Positions 16,054-24,701 of a stretch of DNA of 64,000 nucleotides are shown in pieces; positions within the stretch are counted from its first letter, which is position 1; every line of letters starts with the position of its first letter. The translations under genes were made by a program, and so were the position numbers. Location of the stretch: assembly GCF_030812785.1 (NCBI RefSeq), contig NZ_JAUSTJ010000003.1, forward strand, positions 1,054,001 through 1,118,000, in the 5' to 3' direction. Origin of the DNA: Sphingomonas kyeonggiensis. Its GTDB lineage: Bacteria > Pseudomonadota > Alphaproteobacteria > Sphingomonadales > Sphingomonadaceae. A model generated the notes under the pieces. It did not search any database. It was given only the letters and a program-made list of their open reading frames with translations, and was not told where the DNA came from.

Positions 16054-17881
16054 CGCCTATTCGGCGCTCGGTTATCTAGGGCTTTGCTGGGATCCGGTAG
16101 CCGAATCAGCCTCTCTTCGCCGCATCCTCGCAGCGCTGGCCGTGGAAGCACCCAGGCTAAAGCTACAGCTGTCGCATCCCGGGCTGATGGTGTTCGGCGA
16201 AGCGGACGCGCCGCGCTGGTCGGTAGATGGCGACCGTGAAGGGACCTTGGCGCTGATCGGCACGGCCTTCGATACGGCCAGCCTCGGCGAAGCCGGTGCT
16301 GCGGGTGCGCAACCGGACGGCCTGGCGGGCATGACTGACCTCGGGTTGCTGCGCGCCGCCTGGGGCGGGTTCGTTGCCATTCGCCGCCGTGGCGGAGGCT
16401 CAGGTTGGACCTTTCTGCGCGAGCCTGGCGGGACGGCTCCGGCGCTGATTGCCGAAGGCGCCGGGCTGGTTCTGCTCGCGCCCAGTCTGCCGCGCTGGTT
16501 GCGCGAGGCAGCCGGGATCGCGCCGCGGATCGATGTGCCGATGCTGGCACGCGCGCTCTTCAACCCCTTGCTCCCCACCTGGCGGTCGCTCCTTCAAGGC
16601 GTGCACCAATTGCCGGCGGGCTGCGCGATCGATTGGGACGGCCATGGCATCGGCGCGGCGCGAACGCTCTGGCCGGGCCACGAAGTGCTCAGCGATCCCG
16701 TGCCTGAGGATCCGACCGCCCCGGCGCACTTGCGCAGCACAGTCATCGGCTGCGTACGCGCGCTGGCGGCGCGTCACCAACGCGTGACGCTGGAGCTTTC
16801 AGGCGGCCTCGATTCTGCGATAGTGCTCGGCGCGCTGGCGAGCGCGCCCGAGCCTATCGATATCAGCTGCGTCAACTTCGCGGTCGCGCATGCTGGCGGC
16901 GACGAGCGGTCCGAGGCGCGTGCCGTCGCCGATCGCTGGGGCGTTCGGATGATTGAAGTCGCCGCCGATGCCAGGGAGCTGCGCTTCGAGGATTTGCTTC
17001 TGGGTGAGCAGCCGGTCGAGCCGGTCCTGTTCGGGCTCGACCCGATTCTAGAGCGTGCCAGCGTCGGGGTCGCCCAGGCGTTCGATTCGCACGCGATCTT
17101 CACCGGCCAAGGCGGGGATGCGATCTTCTGCAACTTGCCGACGCCGCTGGTCGCGGTCGATTATGCACGCGCGATGGGCTGGCGCGCCTTTGGGTCGCGC
17201 GTCGCCTATCATGCAGCCCAGCGCGCCCACTGCTCGATCTGGCGGGTGCAGGCGCTGATGCTTGTCGATCGCTTCGCGCCCTTGCGCCCGCCGCCGCAGT
17301 CGCTGCCGGGCATGCAATTGGGCGCGCGCGCCGCTGCGCTGGCTGGGCCATTGTCGCGCCATCCCTGGTTGGCCGGCGATGCCGGCATGGCGCCGGCCCG
17401 CCGGATGCAGCTCGGCGCGATCGCCAATTGCCAGCATTTCCATAGCCCGACCTGGCGAAGCGGCGCCGCAGCACTCGTTCATCCGTTGCTTGCCCGGCCG
17501 ATCGTCGAGGCCTGCCTCGCCATACCCACCTACCGCTTGGCCCAAGGCTCGGGCAATCGTGCGCTGGCGCGCCAGCTCTTCGCCGACTGGCTGCCGGAGT
17601 GCGTCCGCACCCGGCGCGACAAGGGCGACGCCACCAATTATTATCGCCGGGCGGTCGCCGAGAACGTCCCATTCCTGCGCGAGCTGCTGCTGGACGGCGT
17701 GCTGGTCGCGCATGGCCTGCTCGACGGCGCCGGAATCGACACGGCGCTCAGCGATGCGAGCCTGATCTGGAGCTACGAGTCCCGGCTGATCGTTGCCTAT
17801 GCGAGCTTCGAAGCGTGGGCGCGCTATTGGGGCTTGGAGCGTTCCGGTGACAGCGGTGCTTTTCGGGTGAGATCCATTTAG
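16019..17881 (+). CDS. Lasso peptide macrolactam synthetase (C), asparagine-synthetase-like
   Basis: The 620-residue product, starting at the ATG at 16019 inside the B gene, has an N-terminal glutamine-hydrolase-like domain without a catalytic Cys at the start. The C-terminal asparagine synthetase domain carries the ATP-pyrophosphatase loop Ser-Gly-Gly-Leu-Asp-Ser-Ala at 261-267. Thr-Gly-Gln-Gly-Gly-Asp-Ala-Ile-Phe and Arg-Arg-Asp-Lys-Gly-Asp are further conserved active-site segments. It would adenylate the Glu9 side chain and form the isopeptide bond to Ser1, folding the tail through the ring. TTG at 16040 is an alternative start. No transporter gene follows, so export is unexplained. Confidence 0.92.
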   Translation: MSAGSHPLSPSDAYSALGYLGLCWDPVAESASLRRILAALAVEAPRLKLQLSHPGLMVFGEADAPRWSVDGDREGTLALIGTAFDTASLGEAGAAGAQPDGLAGMTDLGLLRAAWGGFVAIRRRGGGSGWTFLREPGGTAPALIAEGAGLVLLAPSLPRWLREAAGIAPRIDVPMLARALFNPLLPTWRSLLQGVHQLPAGCAIDWDGHGIGAARTLWPGHEVLSDPVPEDPTAPAHLRSTVIGCVRALAARHQRVTLELSGGLDSAIVLGALASAPEPIDISCVNFAVAHAGGDERSEARAVADRWGVRMIEVAADARELRFEDLLLGEQPVEPVLFGLDPILERASVGVAQAFDSHAIFTGQGGDAIFCNLPTPLVAVDYARAMGWRAFGSRVAYHAAQRAHCSIWRVQALMLVDRFAPLRPPPQSLPGMQLGARAAALAGPLSRHPWLAGDAGMAPARRMQLGAIANCQHFHSPTWRSGAAALVHPLLARPIVEACLAIPTYRLAQGSGNRALARQLFADWLPECVRTRRDKGDATNYYRRAVAENVPFLRELLLDGVLVAHGLLDGAGIDTALSDASLIWSYESRLIVAYASFEAWARYWGLERSGDSGAFRVRSI

Positions 17882-18491
17882 CGCCGGGCAGTAAGGCCTG
17901 CCAAGGGGAGGATTTGGGCAGGGTCTTATGAAGCTGCCCGCGCCCTTTGGAGCCTGCCTTCGAACAGGGGGCGTCCCATATTGGAGTCTTAGCCGGCGGC
18001 GTGCGCTCGCTGATTTTGTCGGTGTTCAGCTCCACATAAGCGAGGTTAGCGAACCGCCCAGGATGGATGGCTGCCAGGCCCATGCAACATCTCGTACGTG
18101 CTGCATGGATGGCGCTTGCCCCGGTACCGGACAGGTCTCAGGGCAAACGACGAGATCCTGCCCGGCCTTCGCATAACGCTTTTCGCTCGACTCGGTTTCC
18201 CAAGTAGAACGCGGGGACAGTGGCGCACGCCGGGCCTTGTTGCGAATGCGATAGGGCGTGTGTCTTGATTTGATATTGTCTCGGACATAATCTCCGAGAA
18301 CGGCAGATTTCTGTCGTTTTCGCCGCTCGAGCTTTAGTCGATTGCTCGCTGGGGAGACCCAGCCTCCCCAACTCCTCCAAATGAGTTGTCGTCCCACTGG
18401 GACAGCGACAAACGCGCGATTCTCCTCCGAGATGCAATGTGGAACCGGCCGCACGGGCGGGTCGGCTGTATTGTCGGCCTGTTGGTGCTCA
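17882..18491. other. Gap after the lasso cluster, no gene recognised
   Basis: Open frames here lack ribosome sites and family resemblance. No ABC transporter, isopeptidase or second precursor is seen in this stretch. Confidence 0.45.
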
Positions 18492-19532
18492 TCAGGCTGC
18501 TTGCTGCTGCACTGTCTGGCGCCGGGCAACCAAAGAGAACAGGTCACGTGGGTCGTTCGGTTCGACGATCAGGTCGAGCCGGCGCAGGTCCTCGCGGCCC
18601 TCGATCAGTTCGTGGAGATAGGAAAGGGCGGAGAAGTCCTCGATCCCGAAGCCGACCGAGTCGAAGATGGTGATCTCGTCCGCCGTTCTGCGTCCTGCCG
18701 CTTCGCCGACGAAGACACGCCATAGCTCGGTTACCGGGAAGTCGGCCGGCATCTGCTGGATCTCGCCTTCTATCCGGGTCTGTTCGGGATATTCGACGAA
18801 CACGGTGCCGCGCGACAGGATCGCCGGGGCGAGCTCGGTCTTGCCCGGGCAATCGCCTCCCACTGCGTTGATGTGGATGCCGGCGCCGATCATGTTGTCA
18901 GAGAGGATCGTGGCCTGCGCCTTGTCGGCGGTTACGGTGGTGACGACGTCGGCCCCCAGTACCGCCTCGGGTGCCGAAGCGGCCGCGACGATCTCGAAGC
19001 CCTGGTCGGCCAGGTTGACGCGGAACTTGGCGGTCGCCGCGGGATCGACGTCCCAGACCTGCAGGCGCTCGATCCCCAGCATCGCGCGGAAGCCGATCGC
19101 CTGGAACTCGGATTGGGCACCCAGCCCGATGATCGCCATCGTCCGGCTGTTCCGCCGGGCGAGATAGCGCGCCGCCAGTGCCGAGGTCGCCGCGGTGCGC
19201 AGCGCGGTCAGCAGCGTCATCTCGCTCAACAGCACGGGATAGCCGGTGTCGACATTGGCCAGCACGCCGAACGCCGCCACCGTCTGCAGGCCCAGCTTGG
19301 TGTTCTTCGGATGGCCGTTGACGTATTTGAAGCTGAAGCGTGCGCGGTCCGCCGCGGGCATCAACTCGATCACCCCGTCGGGCGAGTGGCTGGCATAGCG
19401 CGGCGCCTTGTCGAACTCTTCCCAGCGACGGAAATCGCTCTCGATCCGGTCGGCGATGCCGAGGATGAACGGCTCGACCCCAACCTGCTCGACCAGCCTG
19501 CAAAGATCTTCCACACCCATATAGATCGTCAT
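18492..19532 (-). CDS. Ornithine cyclodeaminase/mu-crystallin family protein
   Basis: This 346-residue protein has the family's Lys-containing N-terminal pocket (Phe-Ser-Phe-Lys-Tyr-Val-Asn-Gly-His-Pro). It also has a Rossmann NAD site (Ala-Ile-Ile-Gly-Leu-Gly-Ala-Gln-Ser-Glu-Phe-Gln) near 135-147 and His-Ile-Asn-Ala-Val-Gly-Gly-Asp-Cys-Pro-Gly-Lys near 220-232. Ornithine cyclodeaminase converts L-ornithine to L-proline and ammonia; the family also includes ketimine reductases and other amino-acid dehydrogenases, so the exact substrate is open. It is transcribed divergently from an Lrp-type regulator 124 bases away, a common arrangement for amino-acid catabolic genes. Confidence 0.9.
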   Translation of the reverse strand: MTIYMGVEDLCRLVEQVGVEPFILGIADRIESDFRRWEEFDKAPRYASHSPDGVIELMPAADRARFSFKYVNGHPKNTKLGLQTVAAFGVLANVDTGYPVLLSEMTLLTALRTAATSALAARYLARRNSRTMAIIGLGAQSEFQAIGFRAMLGIERLQVWDVDPAATAKFRVNLADQGFEIVAAASAPEAVLGADVVTTVTADKAQATILSDNMIGAGIHINAVGGDCPGKTELAPAILSRGTVFVEYPEQTRIEGEIQQMPADFPVTELWRVFVGEAAGRRTADEITIFDSVGFGIEDFSALSYLHELIEGREDLRRLDLIVEPNDPRDLFSLVARRQTVQQQAA

Positions 19533-19656
19533 GCCGCTGCCCTTCCTGTTCGCGTTCCGGGGAAATTAGCTCCGCATAGTGTCGAAAAAAATTGCCATAG
19601 TGCGCAGTTGATGGGTAAGCATTCGTCAAAATGACGGGTTGTGCTAGGCAATTTGC

Positions 19657-20085
19657 ATGATTTTGCTCGACTCGCTCGATCGCCAGCTGATCTCGCTGCT
19701 CCGGGCCGATGGCCGCGCCCCGGTCTCGCGGTTGGCCGAGGCACTCAAGGTATCGCGCGCCACCGTGCAGGCGCGGCTCGACCGGCTAATCGAATCGGGC
19801 GCGATCCTGGGCTTCACGGTGCGCGCCGAGGAGCGGGGGGCGGGCGAGGGCGTGCGCGCGATCACCCTGATCGAAGTCGCCGGCGCCTCGACCAGCGCCG
19901 TGATCCGTGCGCTACGCGGCCTGCCGGAGATCACCGCCCTCCATACCACCAACGGCGCCTGGGATCTGGTCGCCGAGGTCCATGCGGATTCGCTCGTCGA
20001 TCTTGATCGCATCCTGCGCGAGATGCGCACGGTCGAGGGCGTGCTCAACAGCGAGACGAGCATCCTGCTGCGCTCGGTGCAGTAA
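19657..20085 (+). CDS. Lrp/AsnC family regulator
   Basis: The 142-residue protein has an N-terminal HTH (Asp-Arg-Gln-Leu-Ile-Ser-Leu-Leu-Arg-Ala-Asp-Gly-Arg-Ala-Pro, Val-Ser-Arg-Ala-Thr-Val-Gln-Ala-Arg-Leu). A C-terminal RAM-type ligand domain follows (Leu-Pro-Glu-Ile-Thr-Ala-Leu-His-Thr-Thr-Asn-Gly-Ala-Trp-Asp, Gly-Val-Leu-Asn-Ser-Glu-Thr). It probably senses ornithine, arginine or proline and controls the divergent cyclodeaminase gene, inferred from position. It is slightly shorter than typical Lrp. Confidence 0.9.
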   Translation: MILLDSLDRQLISLLRADGRAPVSRLAEALKVSRATVQARLDRLIESGAILGFTVRAEERGAGEGVRAITLIEVAGASTSAVIRALRGLPEITALHTTNGAWDLVAEVHADSLVDLDRILREMRTVEGVLNSETSILLRSVQ

Positions 20086-20096
20086 TCCATTTGACC

Positions 20097-20122
20097 GTCA
20101 TCCCGGCTTTCGCCGGGATGAC
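20097..20122. terminator. Perfect palindromic hairpin between convergent genes
   Basis: GTCATCCCGGC and GCCGGGATGAC form a perfect 11-bp stem around TTTC. It lies between the convergent Lrp gene and transporter gene and can end both transcripts. The same kind of palindrome is a common dispersed element in alphaproteobacterial genomes (from memory). Confidence 0.75.
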
Positions 20123-20131
20123 CGCTAGAAA

Positions 20132-21430
20132 CTAATCCCGCCCGCGCAGCAACCCGATCGCCACCGCCGCGATAACCCCGCCCGAACCCATCACCAGCGA
20201 CACCGTCAGCAGCCCATGGCCCCCGGCGAACAGCGCCCCCGCAAGCAGCGGCCCCAGGATCGACCCACCACGCCCGACACCGATGACGAAGCCCGTCCCG
20301 CTCGCGCGCAGCTCGGCCGGATAGGTCTTGGCTAGCAGCGGGTAGATGCCGACCACGCCGGCGTTGATGAAGAAAGCCGCAACCGCGACGCTCAGCGAGA
20401 GCAGGGTCAGGTCGCGGAAACCGAGCCCGAACACGCCGATCGCCGCCACGCCGACCAGCATCGCGCCACCGATCAGCGGCCGGAGCTGCAGCCGCTGCGT
20501 GGCCAGGCCGATCACCAGCGCGCCAAGCAGGTTGCCGACATTGGCCGCCACCAGCACGCGCCCGGCCTGCGCCGCGTCGAAGCCCATGTCGACGATGATC
20601 TTCGGCACCCATTTCTGGATGTAGTAGAAGAATGTGATCTGGGCGAAATAGGCGATCGTCAGCAGGATCGTGACCGCACGATAGTCGCGCGAGAACAAGG
20701 CGAGGATCGACGGCCGGGCACGCGCTGCATCGGCCGGCGGCAGCGCCGTGATCGGTGCGCGGCGCAGGCGGGCGAGGGCGCGGTTGATCGCGTCCAGCGC
20801 CCCCGCCGGCCGCCGCGCCAGCAGCGAGTCGATCGATTCCGGCAGCAGGAACCAGGCGAGCGGCAGCGCCACCAGCGTCATCGTCCCGCCGAACAGGAAC
20901 ACGCTGCGCCAGTCGCCGCTGCCCGCCAGCAGCGACGAGGCGACCAGCCCGCCCAGGATCGCTCCGGTCGAATAGCCGGCGATGTTGAGCACCGTGTTCA
21001 GCCCGCGCCGTCGGCTGTTCGAGAATTCCGCGACCATCGCGCTGGTCGCCGAGAGCATACCCCCGATGCCCAGCCCGGTGAACAGCCGGATCGCCGAGAG
21101 CATCTCCACGCCGCTCGCATGCGCCGCCGCGAACATGCCGATCGCCATCACGCAGAGGCAGGCAAGGATCGTCGGCCGCCGCCCGATCCGGTCGGCCAGG
21201 TTGCCGAGCAGCACCGATCCCGCGGCCATGCCGATCAGCTCCATCGACAGCACCACGCCGAGCGTCGCCTTGTCGACACCCCATTCCCTCGCGATCCCGG
21301 GCGCGGCGAAGCTGATCGCCAGCACGTCGAAGCCGTCGAGCGCGTTCAGCGCGATGCAGACCGCGACCACCGCGATCTGCGCCAGCCGCATCGGTTCAGC
21401 GGCGATCGCCGCGCGGGGATCGTGGGACAT
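20132..21430 (-). CDS. MFS transporter, aromatic acid:H+ symporter type
   Basis: This 432-residue protein starts at the ATG at 21430 behind AGAGGA; the frame continues upstream without a better start. Twelve hydrophobic segments are visible. The Asp-Gly-Phe-Asp-Val-Leu-Ala-Ile-Ser-Phe motif in the first helix and Gly-Asn-Leu-Ala-Asp-Arg-Ile-Gly-Arg-Arg-Pro between helices 2 and 3 are typical of the AAHS family. That family imports aromatic acids such as 4-hydroxybenzoate with protons. It lies downstream of the IclR, SDR and aldehyde dehydrogenase genes on the same strand, so it probably imports the substrate of that pathway. Substrate unknown. Confidence 0.88.
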   Translation of the reverse strand: MSHDPRAAIAAEPMRLAQIAVVAVCIALNALDGFDVLAISFAAPGIAREWGVDKATLGVVLSMELIGMAAGSVLLGNLADRIGRRPTILACLCVMAIGMFAAAHASGVEMLSAIRLFTGLGIGGMLSATSAMVAEFSNSRRRGLNTVLNIAGYSTGAILGGLVASSLLAGSGDWRSVFLFGGTMTLVALPLAWFLLPESIDSLLARRPAGALDAINRALARLRRAPITALPPADAARARPSILALFSRDYRAVTILLTIAYFAQITFFYYIQKWVPKIIVDMGFDAAQAGRVLVAANVGNLLGALVIGLATQRLQLRPLIGGAMLVGVAAIGVFGLGFRDLTLLSLSVAVAAFFINAGVVGIYPLLAKTYPAELRASGTGFVIGVGRGGSILGPLLAGALFAGGHGLLTVSLVMGSGGVIAAVAIGLLRGRD

Positions 21431-21536
21431 GGCATTCCTCTCGTTGGAAACCGCGCCCCTGCCTGCATGGGCGGGGCATCGGGGGTGTTGTCGGTGGGTA
21501 CTGCTGTTCCCCTCCCTTGCAGGGAGAGGAGTAGGC

Positions 21537-22262
21537 TCAGCCCAGCATCCCCACCTGCCGCTGCAGCACCGCGGCCATCTCCGGCCGCCGCTCCAGGCAG
21601 CGCGACACCGGCCCGACCACCACGATGGACAGCCGCCGCCCGGCCACCGGCAGCGGCAGGGCGACGCCCGCCAGGTCCGGGGTGTATTCGGCATTGCTCT
21701 GGTGCCAGCCACGCGCCGCCGCCTCGGCCAGGTCGGCCTCGATCCGCTCGGGGCTCATCGGCGTGGTCGGCGAATAGCCGGTGAAATCCACCTTGCGGTA
21801 CAGCGCCTGGCGCTCCTCGGCCGGCATCTGGGCAAGCAGTGCGCGCCCCGCCGAGCTGGCATGGATCGGTACCCGGTCGCCAACCTGCGCGAAGTAGCGC
21901 ACCGCATGGCGCGATTCCTTCACCGCCACGAACATCGCGAAGATACCCGCCGGTGCCGAGATCGCGGTGGTCTCGCCGGTCTCCACCGCCACGTCCTGCA
22001 CCAGCTTGAGCACCTGCGGCGGCAGTGGATCGGCCTGCGCCACCTGCTCGGCCTGCTCCAGCCAGCGCGGGCTGGGATAGTGCCCGCCGCGCCCCTGCGG
22101 CTCGTAGAGATAACCCCGCGCCGCCAGCGTGCCAAGCAGCTTGAACGTGCTCGATCGCGGCCAGCCGAGATCGTCCGCAATCTCCGCCGCCGTCGCCGGC
22201 CGTCGCCGCTCGGCGAAATATTCCAGCACCTGAAGCGCGTTCTCCGCCTGCCGTACCGTCAT
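21537..22262 (-). CDS. IclR family transcriptional regulator
   Basis: This 241-residue protein has an N-terminal winged helix (Ala-Glu-Asn-Ala-Leu-Gln-Val-Leu-Glu-Tyr-Phe, Pro-Arg-Ser-Ser-Thr-Phe-Lys-Leu-Leu-Gly-Thr-Leu, Gly-Tyr-Leu-Tyr) and a C-terminal IclR effector domain (Pro-Ile-His-Ala-Ser-Ser-Ala-Gly-Arg-Ala-Leu-Leu-Ala). IclR proteins commonly control aromatic and aldehyde catabolism. It sits between the transporter and the SDR gene and probably regulates this group; a candidate operator lies at 24645-24660. Confidence 0.9.
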   Translation of the reverse strand: MTVRQAENALQVLEYFAERRRPATAAEIADDLGWPRSSTFKLLGTLAARGYLYEPQGRGGHYPSPRWLEQAEQVAQADPLPPQVLKLVQDVAVETGETTAISAPAGIFAMFVAVKESRHAVRYFAQVGDRVPIHASSAGRALLAQMPAEERQALYRKVDFTGYSPTTPMSPERIEADLAEAAARGWHQSNAEYTPDLAGVALPLPVAGRRLSIVVVGPVSRCLERRPEMAAVLQRQVGMLG

Positions 22263-22336
22263 CGATGCTGTCCGTCACAAAATGGAAGGGGCCGCGATAT
22301 GACGCCACTTGCTGCGCGGCAACTGCGGGGCCTTCC

Positions 22337-22359
22337 ATCCTCCCCCTCCGGGGGAGGAT
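22337..22359. terminator. Hairpin between SDR and IclR genes
   Basis: ATCCTCCCC/GGGGAGGAT form a perfect 9-bp stem around a 5-base loop. It lies just downstream of the SDR stop on the minus strand. No T-run. Confidence 0.55.
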
Positions 22360-22379
22360 CTTGGAGGGGCGCCCCAAAA

Positions 22380-23144
22380 TCACCGCGCGGTAAACCCGCC
22401 ATCCACCGGCAACGCCACGCCGGTCACAAAGCTCGCTTCGTCCGAAGCCAGCCACAGCGCCGCGTCCGCCACTTCGCCCGGCTTGACCAGCCGGCCCATC
22501 GGCACCGCGCCGATTACCTTGGCTTCGTTCGCCGCCGCCTCGGCCGGATCGCCACTGCGCCCGGTGAAGCCGATCTTCATCGGCGTGTCGGCCAAGCCCG
22601 GGCACACCACGTTGACGCGGATATTGTCGCCGGCCAGCGCCAGCGCGAGGCTCTTGCCGAGACCCACTACGCCCCATTTCGCCGCCGAATAGATCGGGCT
22701 CATCATCGAGCCGACCAGGCCCGAGATCGACGAGGTGAAGATGATCGAGCCGCCGCCGCGCGCGCGCATGTGCGGCGCGACCTGCCCAGCGCCGAGCGCT
22801 GCGGACGTGATGTTGAGGTCGATCGCCTTGCGATAGGCATCCATGTCGAGATCCTCGACCGAGGCGGGGCCGGGCATGCCGGCATGCGCCCACAGGATAT
22901 CCGCTCCACCCAGCGCTTCCACCGCCTGGTCGATGCTGCCCCGCGCCCCCTCGGGCGTTGAGAGGTCGGCGACGATCGGCACCACCTTGTCCGGTCCGAA
23001 CTCGGCGACCAGCGCGTTCAGCGCTTCCGAGCTGATGTCGATCGCGGCCACCCGCGCCCCTTCGCGCACGAAGCGGCGGACGCCCTCGCGGCCCATGCCC
23101 GATGCGGCGGCGGTGACGATGGCGAGCTTGCCCTGCAAACGCAT
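22380..23144 (-). CDS. Short-chain dehydrogenase/reductase
   Basis: This 254-residue classical SDR has Thr-Ala-Ala-Ala-Ser-Gly-Met-Gly at 11-18 for the cofactor and Asp35-type acidic residue after the second strand, favouring NAD(H). Asn111, Ser139, Tyr152 and Lys156 complete the catalytic set. Pro-Gly-Leu-Ala-Asp-Thr-Pro-Met follows, and the C-terminus has Val-Asp-Gly-Gly-Phe. It likely oxidises an alcohol or reduces a ketone in the pathway that includes the aldehyde dehydrogenase immediately upstream (12-base gap on the same strand). Confidence 0.92.
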   Translation of the reverse strand: MRLQGKLAIVTAAASGMGREGVRRFVREGARVAAIDISSEALNALVAEFGPDKVVPIVADLSTPEGARGSIDQAVEALGGADILWAHAGMPGPASVEDLDMDAYRKAIDLNITSAALGAGQVAPHMRARGGGSIIFTSSISGLVGSMMSPIYSAAKWGVVGLGKSLALALAGDNIRVNVVCPGLADTPMKIGFTGRSGDPAEAAANEAKVIGAVPMGRLVKPGEVADAALWLASDEASFVTGVALPVDGGFTAR

Positions 23145-23156
23145 GACTTCAGTTCC

Positions 23157-24620
23157 TCAGTTGGCGAAGGGATCGGCGAACTTGCCGGTGGTGGAAATGA
23201 CGGTGGTCTTGGTCTCGAGATAGGAATCGAGCGCCTCGATCCCGTTCTCCCGGCCCCAGCCGCTCGACTTCACCCCGCCATAGGGGGTGGACCAGCGGAT
23301 ATAGCGATAGGTGTTGACCCAGACGATGCCCGCCTCGATCCGGTTGGCCACCCGGTGGGCGCGGCCGACATCGCCGGTCCACAGGCCGGCGGCCAAGCCA
23401 TATTGCGTGCCATTGGCGATCGCGACCGCTTCTTCCTCGCCGTCGAACGGGATGATCGCGGCGATAGGCCCGAAGATCTCCTCCTGCGCGATCCGCATTT
23501 CCGGCGCTACCCCGGCAAACACGGTCGGCGCGACGAAATAGCCGTCTCCGTCCAGCCGCGCGCCGCCGGACACCAGCTCGGCACCCTCCTCCTTGCCGAT
23601 CGCGACATAGGAGAGCGTCTTGTCGAGCTGCAGCTGGTGCGCTTGCGGGCCCATATGCGTCGCCTGGTCGAGCGGATTGCCCACCCGTACCCGCGCGGCA
23701 TTACGGCGGAAGCCTTCGACGACCTGCTCATAGATCGGCCGCTCGACCAGGATGCGGCTGCCTAGCGCGCAGCTCTGGCCGCACAGCGCCCAGGCCGATC
23801 CGGTCGCGGCGTTGAGCGCATTCTCCACGTCGCAGTCCGCGAACAGGATATGCGGCGCCTTGCCGCCCAGCTCGAACGAGAAGCGCTTGAGCGTGTCGGC
23901 CCCGGTCTTGAGGATCGTCTTGGCAGTCGCGCCTTCGCCGGTGAATGCGATCTTGTCCACGTCCGGGTGCGAAACGAGATGGGCGCCGGCGACCGGCCCG
24001 TCGCCTGGCACGACATTGACCACGCCTGGCGGGAAGCCGGCTTCCTCGAACAGCTTCGCCAGTGCCAGCGACGAGGCTGAAGTTTGCTCGGCAGGCTTGA
24101 GGACCAGCGCGCAGCCGGCGGCGAGGGCAGGGCCCAGCTTCCAGGCGGCGGCCATCAGCGGCACGTTCCACGGGGTGATCGTGCCGACAACGCCCACCGG
24201 AAGCCGGGTGGTGAAGGCATGGACGCTGTCGTCCATCGGGATCGTCCGCCCGCCCAGCTTGTCGGCCAGCGAGGCGAACCAGTGATAATATTGCGAGTGC
24301 AGCCCGATATCGCCGCGCGATTCCCGGATCGCCCGGCCATTGTCCTGTGATTCGATGCGGGCGAGCGCGTCGACCTGCGTCGCGTAGAGGTCGGCGAACT
24401 TGCGAATCAGCGCCGCGCGTTCCCACGGCGCCATCTTGCGCCACGGTCCTTCAAAGGCTTCGCGCGCCGCCGCGACGGCCCGGTCGATATCCTTTTGGCC
24501 GCCATAGGCGACCTTGCCCCAGGGCTTGCCGGTGGCAGGATCGATGCTGTCGCGAACGCCCCCGTCCAGGGGGGCGACCCATTCGCCGCCGATGAATAGG
24601 CGGTCGAAGCGATATTCCAT
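23157..24620 (-). CDS. NAD(P)-dependent aldehyde dehydrogenase
   Basis: The 487-residue protein has the aldehyde dehydrogenase hallmarks: Thr-Pro-Trp-Asn-Val-Pro near 149-154, Lys-Pro-Ala-Glu near 175-178, general base Glu250 in Phe-Glu-Leu-Gly-Gly-Lys, catalytic Cys284 in Gly-Gln-Ser-Cys, and Glu-Glu-Ile-Phe-Gly-Pro further on. Length is normal. It oxidises an aldehyde to its acid. It heads the minus-strand group ALDH-SDR-IclR-MFS and is divergent from a class III CoA-transferase, suggesting a pathway of alcohol to aldehyde to acid to acyl-CoA, perhaps from an aromatic or terpenoid compound. Confidence 0.93.
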   Translation of the reverse strand: MEYRFDRLFIGGEWVAPLDGGVRDSIDPATGKPWGKVAYGGQKDIDRAVAAAREAFEGPWRKMAPWERAALIRKFADLYATQVDALARIESQDNGRAIRESRGDIGLHSQYYHWFASLADKLGGRTIPMDDSVHAFTTRLPVGVVGTITPWNVPLMAAAWKLGPALAAGCALVLKPAEQTSASSLALAKLFEEAGFPPGVVNVVPGDGPVAGAHLVSHPDVDKIAFTGEGATAKTILKTGADTLKRFSFELGGKAPHILFADCDVENALNAATGSAWALCGQSCALGSRILVERPIYEQVVEGFRRNAARVRVGNPLDQATHMGPQAHQLQLDKTLSYVAIGKEEGAELVSGGARLDGDGYFVAPTVFAGVAPEMRIAQEEIFGPIAAIIPFDGEEEAVAIANGTQYGLAAGLWTGDVGRAHRVANRIEAGIVWVNTYRYIRWSTPYGGVKSSGWGRENGIEALDSYLETKTTVISTTGKFADPFAN

Positions 24621-24644
24621 GGCGGCCTCTAAAGTTTCCTATGC

Positions 24645-24660
24645 TGGACTAATTTGTCCA
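24645..24660. promoter_or_regulatory. Inverted repeat, candidate operator
   Basis: TGGACTAATTTGTCCA has 5-bp arms TGGAC/GTCCA around TAATTT. It lies in the 81-base gap between the divergent aldehyde dehydrogenase and CoA-transferase genes. Size and TGGA...TCCA arms fit an IclR-type site; binding is inferred. Confidence 0.45.
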
Positions 24661-24701
24661 CATATGGAAATCTGAGTCAAACGAATTTGTGGAGAGTTGC
24701 C

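Noticed and set aside
17928..18176. Small gene downstream of the lasso cyclase, possible extra cluster member
   Set aside because: The GGGGAGG is about 17 bases away from the ATG, the product resembles no transporter, kinase or precursor, and codon use is poor.
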